A DNA stretch of 64,000 nt from contig NZ_VUOK01000060.1 of assembly GCF_009806555.1 (NCBI RefSeq), positions 124,001 to 188,000 on the forward strand, written 5' to 3'. This DNA comes from Methylobacterium sp. 2A (GTDB lineage: Bacteria > Pseudomonadota > Alphaproteobacteria > Rhizobiales > Beijerinckiaceae). The notes beneath the pieces were generated by a model. The model had not been told where the DNA came from. It did no database searches and saw nothing but the letters and a program-made list of their open reading frames with translations. Every line of letters starts with the position of its first letter. The first letter of the stretch is position 1. A program made the translations under genes and the position numbers. This document shows, piece after piece, positions 51,527 to 60,684 of this stretch.

Positions 51527-53023
51527 CTAACCCGCCCGCCGCTTCGGCCCGGTCGGCAGCATCTGCGGCTCGCCCGGCCCGGTCTCGACGCCGAGATCCG
51601 GCACCGCGATGATCGGCGCGCCGCGCAAATCCTTGCGGGTCACGATCGCGCCGCGCTCCTCCAGATAGGCCAGCATCCGGCGCGCCCGGCCGCCCGAACT
51701 CGTGCCGTAGGCCTCGGCCAGCATCGTGTCGGTGGGGCAGGGCGCGCCTTCGATCGCCGCCCGGGCCACCACGAGGAACAGCCCGGCGAGGTCGTCCGGC
51801 AGACCGGCCGCGATCTCCTGCGCGCGCGCCCAGCCGGAATCGTCGGCGACCGCGCCTCCGGCCTCGGCCCGGGCGACGGCCAGCCGCCGCTTGAATTCGG
51901 GCAAGCCCATCGTGTCGCCGCGCAGCCGCCGGATCCGGCACCGGACCGTGAAATCCTGATAGAGGGTCGCGGGGGTGCAGGCGGCGGCATCCGCATCCGC
52001 CAGGACGGAGGCCAGCACCTCGGCGAGCGCCGCCTCGCGCGCCTCCGGATCCATCGGCTCCTCTTCAGGCTCCTCCGCGGGGGCGGGCGGCCGGTAATTC
52101 GCGAGCTGGACCAGCACGTCCGGCGTCGGCGTGGGACGCGGCTTCGGGCGAGGAGCAAGCGGCACCGCGACCTCCGCCGGGCTCGCCGTGAGGATGAGCG
52201 AGCGGGCATCCTCCGTCGCCTCCGGCAGGGGGACGAGCACCGGCGAGGAACTGCGGCTCACCGTCACGGTCGGCCCAACCGCGATCGTGATCGGACGGCG
52301 CGACAGGGCCGGACCCAGAGCCACGAAATGCCCGCGCGGCAGATCGCGGAACGTCTCGGCTTGACGGCGTTCGAGGCCGAGGAGGTCGGCCGCCCGGGCC
52401 ATGTCGATGTCGAGGAAGGTTCGGCCCATCAGGAAGTTCGAGGCCTCGGCCGCCACGTTCTTGGCGAGCTTGGCCAGCCGCTGCGTGGCGATGATGCCCG
52501 CGAGCCCGCGTTTGCGCCCGCGGCACATCAGGTTGGTCATCGCGCCGAGCGAGAGGCGCCGCGCCTCGTCCGAAACCTCGCCGGCGGCGGCCGGCGCGAA
52601 GAGCTGCGCCTCGTCCACCGCCACCAGCATCGGATACCAATGGTCGCGGTCGGCATCGAACAGCCCGCCGAGGAACGCGGCCGCGGCGCGCATCTGCCCG
52701 TCCGCGTCGAGGTTCTCCAAGGACAGCACCACCGAGACCCGGTGGGTGCGGACCCGGGCGGCGATCCGCTGCAGGGCGACATCGTCGCCGTCCGCCTCCA
52801 CCACCACGTGCCCGTAGCTTTCGGCGAGGCTGGCGAAATCCCCTTCCGGGTCGATGATCGCCTGCTGCACGAGGCCGGCGCTCTGTTCCAGCAGGCGGCG
52901 GAGCAGGTGCGACTTGCCCGAGCCCGAATTGCCCTGGACCAGAAGCCGCGTGGCGAGCAGTTCGGTGAGGTCGAGGAGCGCGGGGCGCTCGCCGGTCAGG
53001 CCGAGATCGATGTCGGATCGCAT
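51527..53023 (-). CDS. HerA/DUF87-like ATPase
   Basis: A 498-residue ATPase of the FtsK-HerA class. Walker A is QGNSGSGKS (residues 30-38), Walker B MLVAVDEAQLF, and IIATQRLAKLAKNVAAEASNFLMGR is the HerA-type sensor/arginine region. The C-terminal 200 residues are Pro/Ala/Glu-rich, ending in a possible winged-helix (LAEAYGTSSGGRARRMLAYLEERGAIVTRKDLRGAPI). No NurA nuclease is adjacent. Could move DNA or act on protein complexes; role not determined. Confidence 0.85.
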   Translation of the reverse strand: MRSDIDLGLTGERPALLDLTELLATRLLVQGNSGSGKSHLLRRLLEQSAGLVQQAIIDPEGDFASLAESYGHVVVEADGDDVALQRIAARVRTHRVSVVLSLENLDADGQMRAAAAFLGGLFDADRDHWYPMLVAVDEAQLFAPAAAGEVSDEARRLSLGAMTNLMCRGRKRGLAGIIATQRLAKLAKNVAAEASNFLMGRTFLDIDMARAADLLGLERRQAETFRDLPRGHFVALGPALSRRPITIAVGPTVTVSRSSSPVLVPLPEATEDARSLILTASPAEVAVPLAPRPKPRPTPTPDVLVQLANYRPPAPAEEPEEEPMDPEAREAALAEVLASVLADADAAACTPATLYQDFTVRCRIRRLRGDTMGLPEFKRRLAVARAEAGGAVADDSGWARAQEIAAGLPDDLAGLFLVVARAAIEGAPCPTDTMLAEAYGTSSGGRARRMLAYLEERGAIVTRKDLRGAPIIAVPDLGVETGPGEPQMLPTGPKRRAG

Positions 53024-53179
53024 GGGGTCTCATAGCACGCCGGCGGCGGCTGCGGACGGTCCGCCGGGGCACTGTCCACGCTTCCCGCGATACCTGCCCC
53101 GCTGTTTCCGGCCTGGACCGGGACGCTTCGGCCCTGTACGGCCACGCCCCTCCCAGACAGAACCCGGATTCACGACACG

Positions 53180-54426
53180 ATGGCGGCCTGCGGCCTCGAT
53201 TTCGGCACGTCGAACACCACCCTCGGCCATCTCGGCCCCGAAGGTCCGACCCTGCTGCCGCTGGAGGGATCGCACCGGACGATTCCGAGCGCGATCTTCT
53301 CGAGCTCGGCCGGGATCCGGTGATCGGCCGGGCGGCCACGGCCGCCTATGTCGAGGGCCGGTCCGGACGGCTGATGCGCGGCCTGAAATCCGTGCTCGGG
53401 ACGCCGCTGATGGACGAGGCGACCCCGGTCGGCCGCCAGCGCCTGCGCCTGCGCGACATCATCGCCCGCTATCTCACGGAGGTGAAGGCACGGGCCGAGG
53501 CGGCCAGTGGCCAAACCCTCGACAGCGTCGTCCACGGCCGCCCGGTTCACTTCGTCGATGGCGACCCGGAGGCCGATCGCCGGGCCGAGGACACGCTCCG
53601 GGACATCGCCCGTACGGTCGGCTTCCGGGACATCTCGTTCCAGTACGAGCCGATCGCTGCGGCCCTCGACTACGAGCGGCAGGTGCAATCGGAAGAGATC
53701 GCCCTGGTGGCCGATATCGGCGGCGGCACTTCGGACTTCTCGATCGTGCGCCTGTCGCCCGAGCGCCGCGGCCGCCCGGATCGGGCCGGCGACATCCTCG
53801 CCAATGACGGCGTGCGCATCGGCGGCACCGATTTCGACCGGCAGCTCAGCCTCGGAACGGTGATGCCGCTCCTCGGCCTCGGCAGCCCGATGCGCCGGGG
53901 CGACCTCGCGGTGCCGAACGCCTATTATCACGACCTCGCCACGTGGTCGGCGATCAATCGGCTCTACAACCCGAAGACCCTGCGCGAGATCGACGAGGTG
54001 ATCCGCGACTGCGCCCGGCCCGAGCTGGTCCAGCGTCTGCACGCCGTGGTGGAGGGCGAGCGCGGCCACGCCCTGGCGGGGGCGGTCGAGGGCGCCAAGA
54101 TCACGGCCTCCGAGCGGGGCGACACGGAGCTCGATCTCGCCCTGATCGAGCGCGGCCTCGCCGCCCGCCTCGACCGCGGGGCGCTGGCCGACCAGACGGG
54201 CGACCTCGCCCGGGCGGTGGCGGCCCGGATCGCACGCTGCCTCGCGCAGGCCGAGCTGGCGGCGGAGCGGATCGACGCCCTGTTCCTCACCGGCGGCTCG
54301 ACCGGCCTTCCGCATCTGCGCGCCGCGTTGACCGCGGCCCTGCCGTCCGCCCGGGTGGTGGAGGGCGACATCTTCGGGTCGGTCGGGCTGGGGCTGACGA
54401 TCGAGGCGGCCCGGCGCGGGGGGTGA
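53180..54426 (+). pseudogene. YegD-type Hsp70 family gene with frameshift
   Basis: An Hsp70-fold ATPase. The first reading frame (53180-53323) starts MAACGLDFGTSNTTLGHLG, the phosphate-1 loop, and stops at TGA. The rest continues in another frame (GRAATAAYVEGRSGRLMRGLKS, FQYEPIAAALDYE, VADIGGGTSDFS, IGGTDFDRQL, FLTGGSTGLP), complete to the C-terminus. Restoring one T in TTCT(T)CGAGCTC near 53298-53301 joins the frames into IFFELGRDPVIGR. Either a sequencing error or a recent inactivating deletion. No peptide-binding domain, as in YegD. Confidence 0.85.
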
Positions 54427-54431
54427 GTCGC

Positions 54432-54875
54432 TCAACCCGCCGGAATTGGGCTGGCCATCTGCCACGGGTTCACGATACGCACCCCGGTCGGGATGAAATC
54501 GGCGCTGTTGCGGGTGACGACCGTCATCGCATGCACGAGCGCGGTCGCTGCGATGAGGGCATCCCGATGAGGCCGCGGATCGGGGACGTGCAACCCCGCG
54601 CAGCAGAGGGCGACCGCCATGTCGACGGGTAGAACCCGCGCGGCGAATTCAGGCAGGATATGTCTGTCCATCCACGTGCGCAGGCGCGTGCCCTGAACGG
54701 GATCGCGCCGTTCCATGAGCCGGATGCCGAGATCCAGCTCCATCACGGTGACCGCCGACAGATAGAAGCGGCTGGCATCCTCGCCGGATAGCCACCGCAC
54801 CACGTTCGCGTCCGCCTTGCCATCGCCGGCCTTGCGCAGCTCGGACACGACGTTCGTGTCGAGCAGGAAGGTCAC
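54432..54875 (-). CDS. vapC: VapC-type PIN-domain toxin
   Basis: A 147-residue ribonuclease toxin. PIN acidic residues are Asp6 in FLLDTNVVSEL, Glu46 in TVMELDLG, an Asp in RPHRDALIAATAL, and the C-terminal TRNSADF. It starts at GTG (54875), overlapping the antitoxin stop by 4 nt. RNA target unknown. Confidence 0.9.
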   Translation of the reverse strand: MTFLLDTNVVSELRKAGDGKADANVVRWLSGEDASRFYLSAVTVMELDLGIRLMERRDPVQGTRLRTWMDRHILPEFAARVLPVDMAVALCCAGLHVPDPRPHRDALIAATALVHAMTVVTRNSADFIPTGVRIVNPWQMASPIPAG

Positions 54876-55126
54876 GACAGATCGGCGGGCCGCGGGATGT
54901 CGATCGCGCGCGGAATATCGAGATCGATGTCGGAGAGGCCGGGATACGACAGGGCTTCGACGATGTTCCGCCGCTGCCCCGAGAGCCGCCGGTACTCCGC
55001 GATGCTCAGGAGAACTTGCACGGGCTCACCGCGCCGCGTGATGAAGACCGGCCCGTTCTCGGCAGCCTTCTGGGCGTGGCTGGCGTTCTGCTGAAACGCT
55101 CGGCTGGACAAGGTGGTGACGGTCAA
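54872..55126 (-). CDS. Phd/YefM-type antitoxin
   Basis: An 84-residue antitoxin: N-terminal Phd fold (TTLSSRAFQQNASHAQKAAENGPVFITRRGEPVQVLLSIAEYRRL) and an acidic C-terminal toxin-binding tail (DIDLDIPRAIDIPRP). Start is TTG at 55126 with AGAGGA 8 nt upstream. It normally represses its own operon with VapC. Overlap of the two genes supports a functional pair. Confidence 0.88.
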   Translation of the reverse strand: MTVTTLSSRAFQQNASHAQKAAENGPVFITRRGEPVQVLLSIAEYRRLSGQRRNIVEALSYPGLSDIDLDIPRAIDIPRPADLS

Positions 55127-55285
55127 GACCGATCCTCTTGAAAACAGCGCCGTTCATGTTGGTACGTTAGGACGATGCGGCAGGGGCTGCCAAGCGGCGA
55201 TTGACGGGCCGCCCCCGATCCCCGACAAGGCCACCCGCTTCCGATCGGAGATATTGGCGGCCCATCCGGTTCGCCGCCTCGCCCG

Positions 55286-56659
55286 ATGCTGTTCAACTCC
55301 TTCGTCTTCCTCCTCGCCTTCCTGCCGGCCGCCCTGATCCTGCACGCCCTCGTGGCGCGGGCCGCGCCGGGCTGGCGGCTGCCGCTCCTCGTCGGCCTGT
55401 CCTTCGTGTTCTACGGCTGGTGGGACATCCGCTTCGTGCCGCTGCTCGCCGGCTCGGTCCTGGCGAACTGGTGCGTGGCGCGCCTCTACCGGCGCTGGCC
55501 CGGCCGCTGGCTGGTCCCGGCGGCCATCGCGGCCAACCTCGCGCTCCTCGGGGTGTTCAAGTACCTGGATTTCTTCGCCGACCTCGCCAACCTGATCCCT
55601 GGCCTGGAGGCGCCGCGGCTCGGGCTCGCCCTGCCGCTCGGCATCTCGTTCTTCACCTTCCACCACATCATGTATCTCGCCGACCTGCGGGCCGGCCGGG
55701 CGCCGGGCTTCGGGCTCGTGAAATACGCCCTCTACATCGCCTTCTTCCCGCAGGTTCTCGCCGGCCCGCTCGTGCGCTGGAGCGAGATCATGCACCAGTT
55801 CGACGCCGAGCCCTACGCCCGGCCCGATGCCGCCGAGCGCTTCAGCCGCGGCCTGATGCTGCTGGCGGTCGGCCTCGCCAAGAAGGTCTTTTTGGGCGAT
55901 CCGCTCGCCGCCTACGTGAATCCGGTGTTCCAGGCGGCCGGCGCCGGCAAGGCCGTCACGGTCGTCGAGGCGTGGCAGGCGACGCTCGGCTTCACCTTCC
56001 AGATCTATTTCGACTTCTCCGGCTACACCGACATGGCGCTCGGCATCGCGCTGCTGTTCGGCCTCGTGCTGCCACAGAACTTCGACGCGCCCTACCGCGC
56101 CACCTCGCTGCGCGACTTCTGGCGGCGCTGGCACATGACCCTGTCGCGCTTCCTGCGCGACTACCTCTACATCCCGATGGGCGGGAACCGGCACGGGCTG
56201 CCGCGGCAGGTCGGGGCGCTCGCCGCCACGATGACGCTGGGCGGCCTCTGGCACGGGGCGGGCCTGACCTTCCTGGCCTGGGGGGCGCTGCATGGGATCG
56301 GCCTCGGGGCAGGCGTGCTGGCGCGCCGCGCGCGGGTCGCGATCCCGGCCCCGGTCGGCTGGCTGCTCACCAGCCTGTTCGTGGTGCTGACCTGGGTGCT
56401 GTTCCGCGCGACGAGCTTCGAGGCCGCGCTCATCGTGTTCAAGGGCCTGTTCGGGCTCGCCCCGAAGGGCTCGGGCTTCAAGTGGCGCACCATCGCGATC
56501 GCCGCCCTCGTGGCCACACTCGGGCCGACCGCCTGGGAGGCGGTCCACCGGCTGCCGCCGCGGCGGCTCCTCGCCTTCGGCTTCGCGCTCCTGTTCGTCC
56601 TCGTCCTGCTGAAGATCGGCGACGATGCGAACTACGAGTTCATCTACTTCCAGTTCTGA
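55286..56659 (+). CDS. MBOAT family O-acyltransferase (AlgI-like)
   Basis: A 457-residue integral membrane acyltransferase. About ten helices, DFSGYTDMALGIALLFG, RDFWRRWHMTLSRFLRDYLYIPMGGNRHG and the catalytic His323 in GGLWHGAGLTF are AlgI/DltB signatures. It transfers acetyl groups across the membrane to a polysaccharide or other acceptor with the help of the next gene product. Acceptor unknown. Confidence 0.92.
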   Translation: MLFNSFVFLLAFLPAALILHALVARAAPGWRLPLLVGLSFVFYGWWDIRFVPLLAGSVLANWCVARLYRRWPGRWLVPAAIAANLALLGVFKYLDFFADLANLIPGLEAPRLGLALPLGISFFTFHHIMYLADLRAGRAPGFGLVKYALYIAFFPQVLAGPLVRWSEIMHQFDAEPYARPDAAERFSRGLMLLAVGLAKKVFLGDPLAAYVNPVFQAAGAGKAVTVVEAWQATLGFTFQIYFDFSGYTDMALGIALLFGLVLPQNFDAPYRATSLRDFWRRWHMTLSRFLRDYLYIPMGGNRHGLPRQVGALAATMTLGGLWHGAGLTFLAWGALHGIGLGAGVLARRARVAIPAPVGWLLTSLFVVLTWVLFRATSFEAALIVFKGLFGLAPKGSGFKWRTIAIAALVATLGPTAWEAVHRLPPRRLLAFGFALLFVLVLLKIGDDANYEFIYFQF

Positions 56660-56661
56660 GG

Positions 56662-57678
56662 ATGGCGGCGATCCCACCCAGCGCGGACCGGACCTGGCGC
56701 GGCTTCGCCCGATTCCTGCTGCTGTCGGTCGCGGGCATCTTCGCGGCCTATCTGGCGCTCGCGGTCTTGATCGATCCCTACGACACCGGGCGCTCGACCC
56801 TGCTGTCGCGCGGCGCCGTCCGGCCGCAGGGGCCGCGCACCGCCTCGGCCGTGCGCGGGCGCGATCCGGCCTATACCGGCGCGGTGATCGGCAATTCGCA
56901 TATCCAGCTCATCGAGCCGGCGGCGCTGACCCGGCTGACCGGCATCCCGTTCGTCCAGCTCTCGGTGCCGGCGACCGGCCCGGCGGAGCAATTCGCGGTG
57001 CTCGACTGGTATCTGCAGCACCACGCCCGGCCGGCCGCCCTCGTGCTCTCGGCCGACGCGTTCTGGTGCGCGGACGATCCCGCCTTCCCGAGCGAGCATG
57101 GGTTTCCCTATTGGCTGCTCGGCGATTGGCCCGACTACCTCGAGGGCCTGATCCGCTTCCCGGCCGCGCAGGAGACGATCAACCGCATCGGCTGGCTGCT
57201 GAACCCGCATCGCAAGAATGCCGCCGCCGACGGATGGTGGGATTACGAGCGCAACTATCTCAGCCAGGGCTTCGGCATCGATCCCGCCAAGAAGGCGGCC
57301 CTGGAGAAGCCGGTGGGGTCCGCGCCGGAACCGCATCACGGCGGCCCGTTCCCGATCGCCGAACGCCTGCGGACCGAGCTGGCGCGGATCCCCGCACGGA
57401 CGCCGGTGGTGGTCGTCTTCCCGCCGGTCTACGCGCGGGCCGAGCCGCCGGCCGGCAGTCCCCGGGCGAAGGCCGAGGCGGCCTGCCGGTCGGATGTCCG
57501 CACCGCGCTGACGACGCATCCGTTGAGCCTTGTGGTGGATTGGCGCGACGGGCGACCCGAGGCGGCCGATCCCGACCTGTTCTTCGACCAGACGCATTAC
57601 AGGCTGCCGCTGGCCCGATCGCTTACGACAGAGATCGCCGCCGCGATCGTACGCCTGCGGACACAGATGACAGACTAA
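56662..57678 (+). CDS. SGNH/AlgJ-like partner of MBOAT
   Basis: A 338-residue protein with one N-terminal membrane helix (FLLLSVAGIFAAYLALAVLI) anchoring a periplasmic domain. GNSHIQL contains the SGNH block I Ser position (GNSH), and DQTHYRLPLA near the C-terminus supplies the Asp/His pair. It starts 2 bp after the acyltransferase stop. It probably accepts the acetyl group from MBOAT and passes it to the final acceptor (inference from AlgJ/PatB). Confidence 0.78.
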   Translation: MAAIPPSADRTWRGFARFLLLSVAGIFAAYLALAVLIDPYDTGRSTLLSRGAVRPQGPRTASAVRGRDPAYTGAVIGNSHIQLIEPAALTRLTGIPFVQLSVPATGPAEQFAVLDWYLQHHARPAALVLSADAFWCADDPAFPSEHGFPYWLLGDWPDYLEGLIRFPAAQETINRIGWLLNPHRKNAAADGWWDYERNYLSQGFGIDPAKKAALEKPVGSAPEPHHGGPFPIAERLRTELARIPARTPVVVVFPPVYARAEPPAGSPRAKAEAACRSDVRTALTTHPLSLVVDWRDGRPEAADPDLFFDQTHYRLPLARSLTTEIAAAIVRLRTQMTD

Positions 57679-57851
57679 AAGCTCTGTACCGTGTCTTGTT
57701 TGCCGCACGCGGCGGTGCAGTGCCAGCGCTCTGCAGACCCCCGTCCCGTGCGCGTTGTCGCGATAGAGCACCTCGACTATACGGCACCTTACGTTATCGC
57801 CGCGCACCGGCCATCCCCTGGTGGGCGGCTCGATTCCAGCGAGGGTGACGC

Positions 57852-58271
57852 ATGGCGAAGGTGACGCTGGAGGACGGCTACGTCCCGTCCGACGACGAGC
57901 CCTTCATGAACGACCGGCAGCGCGAATATTTCCGGCGCAAGCTGCTGAGCTGGAAGAACGACATCCTGCGCGAGGCGCAGGACACATTGGTCGCGCTGCA
58001 GAGCGAGAACGAGAACCATCCCGACCTCGCCGATCGCGCCTCGTCGGAAACCGACCGGGCGATCGAGCTGCGGGCGCGGGACCGCCAGCGCAAGCTCACC
58101 GGCAAGATCGACGCCGCGCTCGCCCGGCTGGAGGACGGCTCCTACGGCTACTGCGAGGAGACCGGCGAGCCGATCTCCCTGCGCCGGCTCGATGCGAGGC
58201 CGATCGCCACCCTCTCGCTGGAGGCCCAGGAGCGGCACGAGCGGCGGGAGCGGGTCTACCGGGACGATTGA
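57852..58271 (+). CDS. dksA: RNA polymerase-binding transcription factor DksA (Cys-poor)
   Basis: A 139-residue DksA that binds the RNA polymerase secondary channel and acts with ppGpp. The coiled coil (NDRQREYFRRKLLSWKNDILREAQDTLVALQSE) and DRASSETDRAIELRARDRQRKL are conserved. The zinc finger keeps only one cysteine (GYCEETGEPISLRRLDARPIAT), so it is the Cys-poor kind known from other alphaproteobacteria. GAGGGTGACGC precedes the ATG. Stands alone. Confidence 0.93.
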   Translation: MAKVTLEDGYVPSDDEPFMNDRQREYFRRKLLSWKNDILREAQDTLVALQSENENHPDLADRASSETDRAIELRARDRQRKLTGKIDAALARLEDGSYGYCEETGEPISLRRLDARPIATLSLEAQERHERRERVYRDD

Positions 58272-58319
58272 CCGGGCGCCCGTCGGCGCCGCGGCCTGCG
58301 GCGGGACCGCCCGGTCGGG

Positions 58320-60053
58320 TCACTGCGTCAGCCGCAGCGCGCCGATGCTGGCCTGGATCTTCTGGAAGGCCGCGATCAGATCGTCCGAGGTGTTGGCGAT
58401 GAAGAACTGGTTCGCCGAGGAGGCGCAGTTCTTCAGGAGCGTCTGGCCGGCCGAATCGATCGGGTCGCTCGAGACGCTGAACCCGATCGTATAGATCGAG
58501 ATGTTGACCGCCTTCGCGTTGGTGCAGGCCGTCGCCGTGAGCGCGTCGAGGGCGTTCCGGGCGCTGTTGGCGTCCGAGACGTTCTGGTACGGCGAAGGCG
58601 GCATCCGCGGGTTCGCGCTCGTGCCGTTGGCGTTCTGGAAATAGCCGTCGGCGAAATACAGCGATTTCGTCGGTGCGTATGGATTGGCCGTCCAGCTGTT
58701 CGCGCCGTCGGTCATCAGGATGATGATCTTGTTGATCGTGCTGGCGTTCGATGAACTGGAGGATGTCGTGTAGGCCGCCGGCGCGCTCGCGGTGGGGTTC
58801 GAGGAAGCGTAGCTGGTCGAGAAGACGCTCACGGGTGAGAGCGTCCGCCAGCCCCACATGAAGCCTTCGTGGATATTGGTCGAACCGGAAGCCGCCATAT
58901 TGCTGATCGCGGTCTTGAGGGCCGTCGTGTCGCTCGTCAGCGGTATGAGGGGCTGCGTCGTGCACATGAAATTCGGGCCACTCGGAATGCCGAGAGCAGT
59001 ATTCGTCGTGGGATTGCTCGGGCTGATGTATTTGCAGGCTTGACCAAGGAGCGGCATGTACGATGTCGCGGAGTTTCTGGTGCCGCACTTGCCGTTCCGG
59101 GTGCCATCGGTGTCGTCGATGTAGCTGTTGTAGCTACGGTATGTACTGCCATTCGGATCCGAATAATCGTAGTAGCTGGTGCTGCCAGGGCCCGGCTCGT
59201 CGGGGGCGAAAAGAGGCACGAAGTAAGAATCCGGGTTGGAGCTGCTAGGGGCGGCATCCTGGACGTTGAGAGGGTAAGGCAATGTCTCCAGGCAGCCGGC
59301 CCAGCCCCAATTGGCGTTGGCGGCTTTGAGACTGTTGAAGATGCTGAACCGGCTCGTGAAGTTGGATCCACTGGGATTGATCACGTTGGTCCAGTGGTAG
59401 CTGGACTGCGCATTCTGATCGATCCAGCTGGCGCTCCGGTAGGTCGTCGGGTTCACCGCCACGGCCGCAGCGAACGGCACGATCGATATTCGGGTCGCGC
59501 TGCTGAACGAGCTGTTGGTGTAGACGTAGTTGACGAAGTTCGTCGCGGCCTGCTGCACGGCCTGCAGCTTCGATTGGCCGCCGCTCGACTCCGCCATCGA
59601 CCCCGTATTGTCGAGCACCAGCGCGATTTCGAAGGTCTTCGGAAGCGGCGTGGCGCATTGCGAGGTGGCGCCCGGGTTGATGCGCGAAGTGCCGGTCAGC
59701 TTGCCGAAGAAGGTCGTCGACAGCTTGTGCGCCGTCAGGGTGATCTGCCGCGGGTTGTTGGTGATGATCAGCGGATCGACGACGAGGTTGGTCGCTCCCA
59801 CGGCGCCGGCCATCGTCGTCTGTGCCAAAGTGTTCAGGTCGGTCGACGTCGTGGTCGAGGGCGTCTGGCAGAGGAGCAGCGCGGTGGCATCCGTCGCGGC
59901 CTGGAGCTTCGTTTCGAGACGGGTCGCGAACCCGTAGTCGATGGCTGCGCCACCGAACATGAGCATCGGCACGCTGAGAAAGGCGAACAGGAGCGCGACG
60001 TTGCCGCGATGGTCCTGCGCAAGGTGGCGGATTCCGCTACGGAGCCGAGCCAT
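58320..60053 (-). CDS. TadG-like pilus assembly protein with vWA domain
   Basis: A 577-residue protein. An N-terminal TadE/TadG helix (RGNVALLFAFLSVPMLMFGGAAIDYG) is followed by a large domain with the von Willebrand A metal site FEIALVLDNTGSMAESSGGQSKL and the second half MTDGANSW. The middle is Ser/Tyr/Asn-rich. Anchored in the inner membrane with most of it periplasmic. The ATG at 60053 overlaps the end of the preceding TadE gene by 17 bp; 60068 is another possible start. Confidence 0.87.
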   Translation of the reverse strand: MARLRSGIRHLAQDHRGNVALLFAFLSVPMLMFGGAAIDYGFATRLETKLQAATDATALLLCQTPSTTTSTDLNTLAQTTMAGAVGATNLVVDPLIITNNPRQITLTAHKLSTTFFGKLTGTSRINPGATSQCATPLPKTFEIALVLDNTGSMAESSGGQSKLQAVQQAATNFVNYVYTNSSFSSATRISIVPFAAAVAVNPTTYRSASWIDQNAQSSYHWTNVINPSGSNFTSRFSIFNSLKAANANWGWAGCLETLPYPLNVQDAAPSSSNPDSYFVPLFAPDEPGPGSTSYYDYSDPNGSTYRSYNSYIDDTDGTRNGKCGTRNSATSYMPLLGQACKYISPSNPTTNTALGIPSGPNFMCTTQPLIPLTSDTTALKTAISNMAASGSTNIHEGFMWGWRTLSPVSVFSTSYASSNPTASAPAAYTTSSSSSNASTINKIIILMTDGANSWTANPYAPTKSLYFADGYFQNANGTSANPRMPPSPYQNVSDANSARNALDALTATACTNAKAVNISIYTIGFSVSSDPIDSAGQTLLKNCASSANQFFIANTSDDLIAAFQKIQASIGALRLTQ

Positions 60054-60684
60054 TACACGCCGCTGCATTCGTGCCGGGCAACACCACTTCGGTGTAGATG
60101 TTGTTTCCGTAGGTCTTCCCGCCCCGCGTCGGCCACGGGACGACGCTGGAAAAGGTGATCGTGCTGCCGACGCCCGGGGCGAGCTTGACCAGGGCGCTCC
60201 CGATCATCGGCGTGTAGGCGATGCTGACCTCGGCCAGGATGTAGCGCATGCCGACAGTCTGATAGCCGGGCGGGACGGTGAGGCCGCTCGCCAGACCGGT
60301 GCTGCGGGCCGTGGCGTTGCCGTTGGCGTAGCTGGAGCAGACGGTGGGGGTCTGGGTTGATCCCGTGAGGCCGACGCCCATCGCGCTGACGACGATCTTG
60401 GCATTTGCCGTGTTGAACGGGCGCATGACCGCGGTCGCCGAGGCGAAGATATCGCTCATCAGAGTCGTGCTGAGCGGATTCTTCGTATCGCCCTGCGCGG
60501 TCAGATCGGCGACGGTGCGGGCGAGCAGGGTCAGCTTGCGCCACTCGTCGATGGCATGCGCCAGCTCCGTCATTCCGGCCCAGATCGCCAGCAGGACCGG
60601 CAGGATGACGGCGAACTCGACCGCGGCCGCGGCACGGCGGTCGCGCCGCAGCTGCTTGGCTCCGCGGGTGAGGCGCCTCAGCAC
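60037..60684 (-). CDS. TadE-like pseudopilin (second copy)
   Basis: A 215-residue protein with a TadE N-terminal region (RRDRRAAAAVEFAVILPVLLAIWAGMTEL, a type IV prepilin-like Glu at the start of the hydrophobic helix). The start is GTG at 60684, which overlaps the stop of the previous gene by 7 nt. The mature part is Thr/Ser/Val-rich. Middle gene of a three-gene operon. Confidence 0.82.
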   Translation of the reverse strand: MLRRLTRGAKQLRRDRRAAAAVEFAVILPVLLAIWAGMTELAHAIDEWRKLTLLARTVADLTAQGDTKNPLSTTLMSDIFASATAVMRPFNTANAKIVVSAMGVGLTGSTQTPTVCSSYANGNATARSTGLASGLTVPPGYQTVGMRYILAEVSIAYTPMIGSALVKLAPGVGSTITFSSVVPWPTRGGKTYGNNIYTEVVLPGTNAAACNGSAP

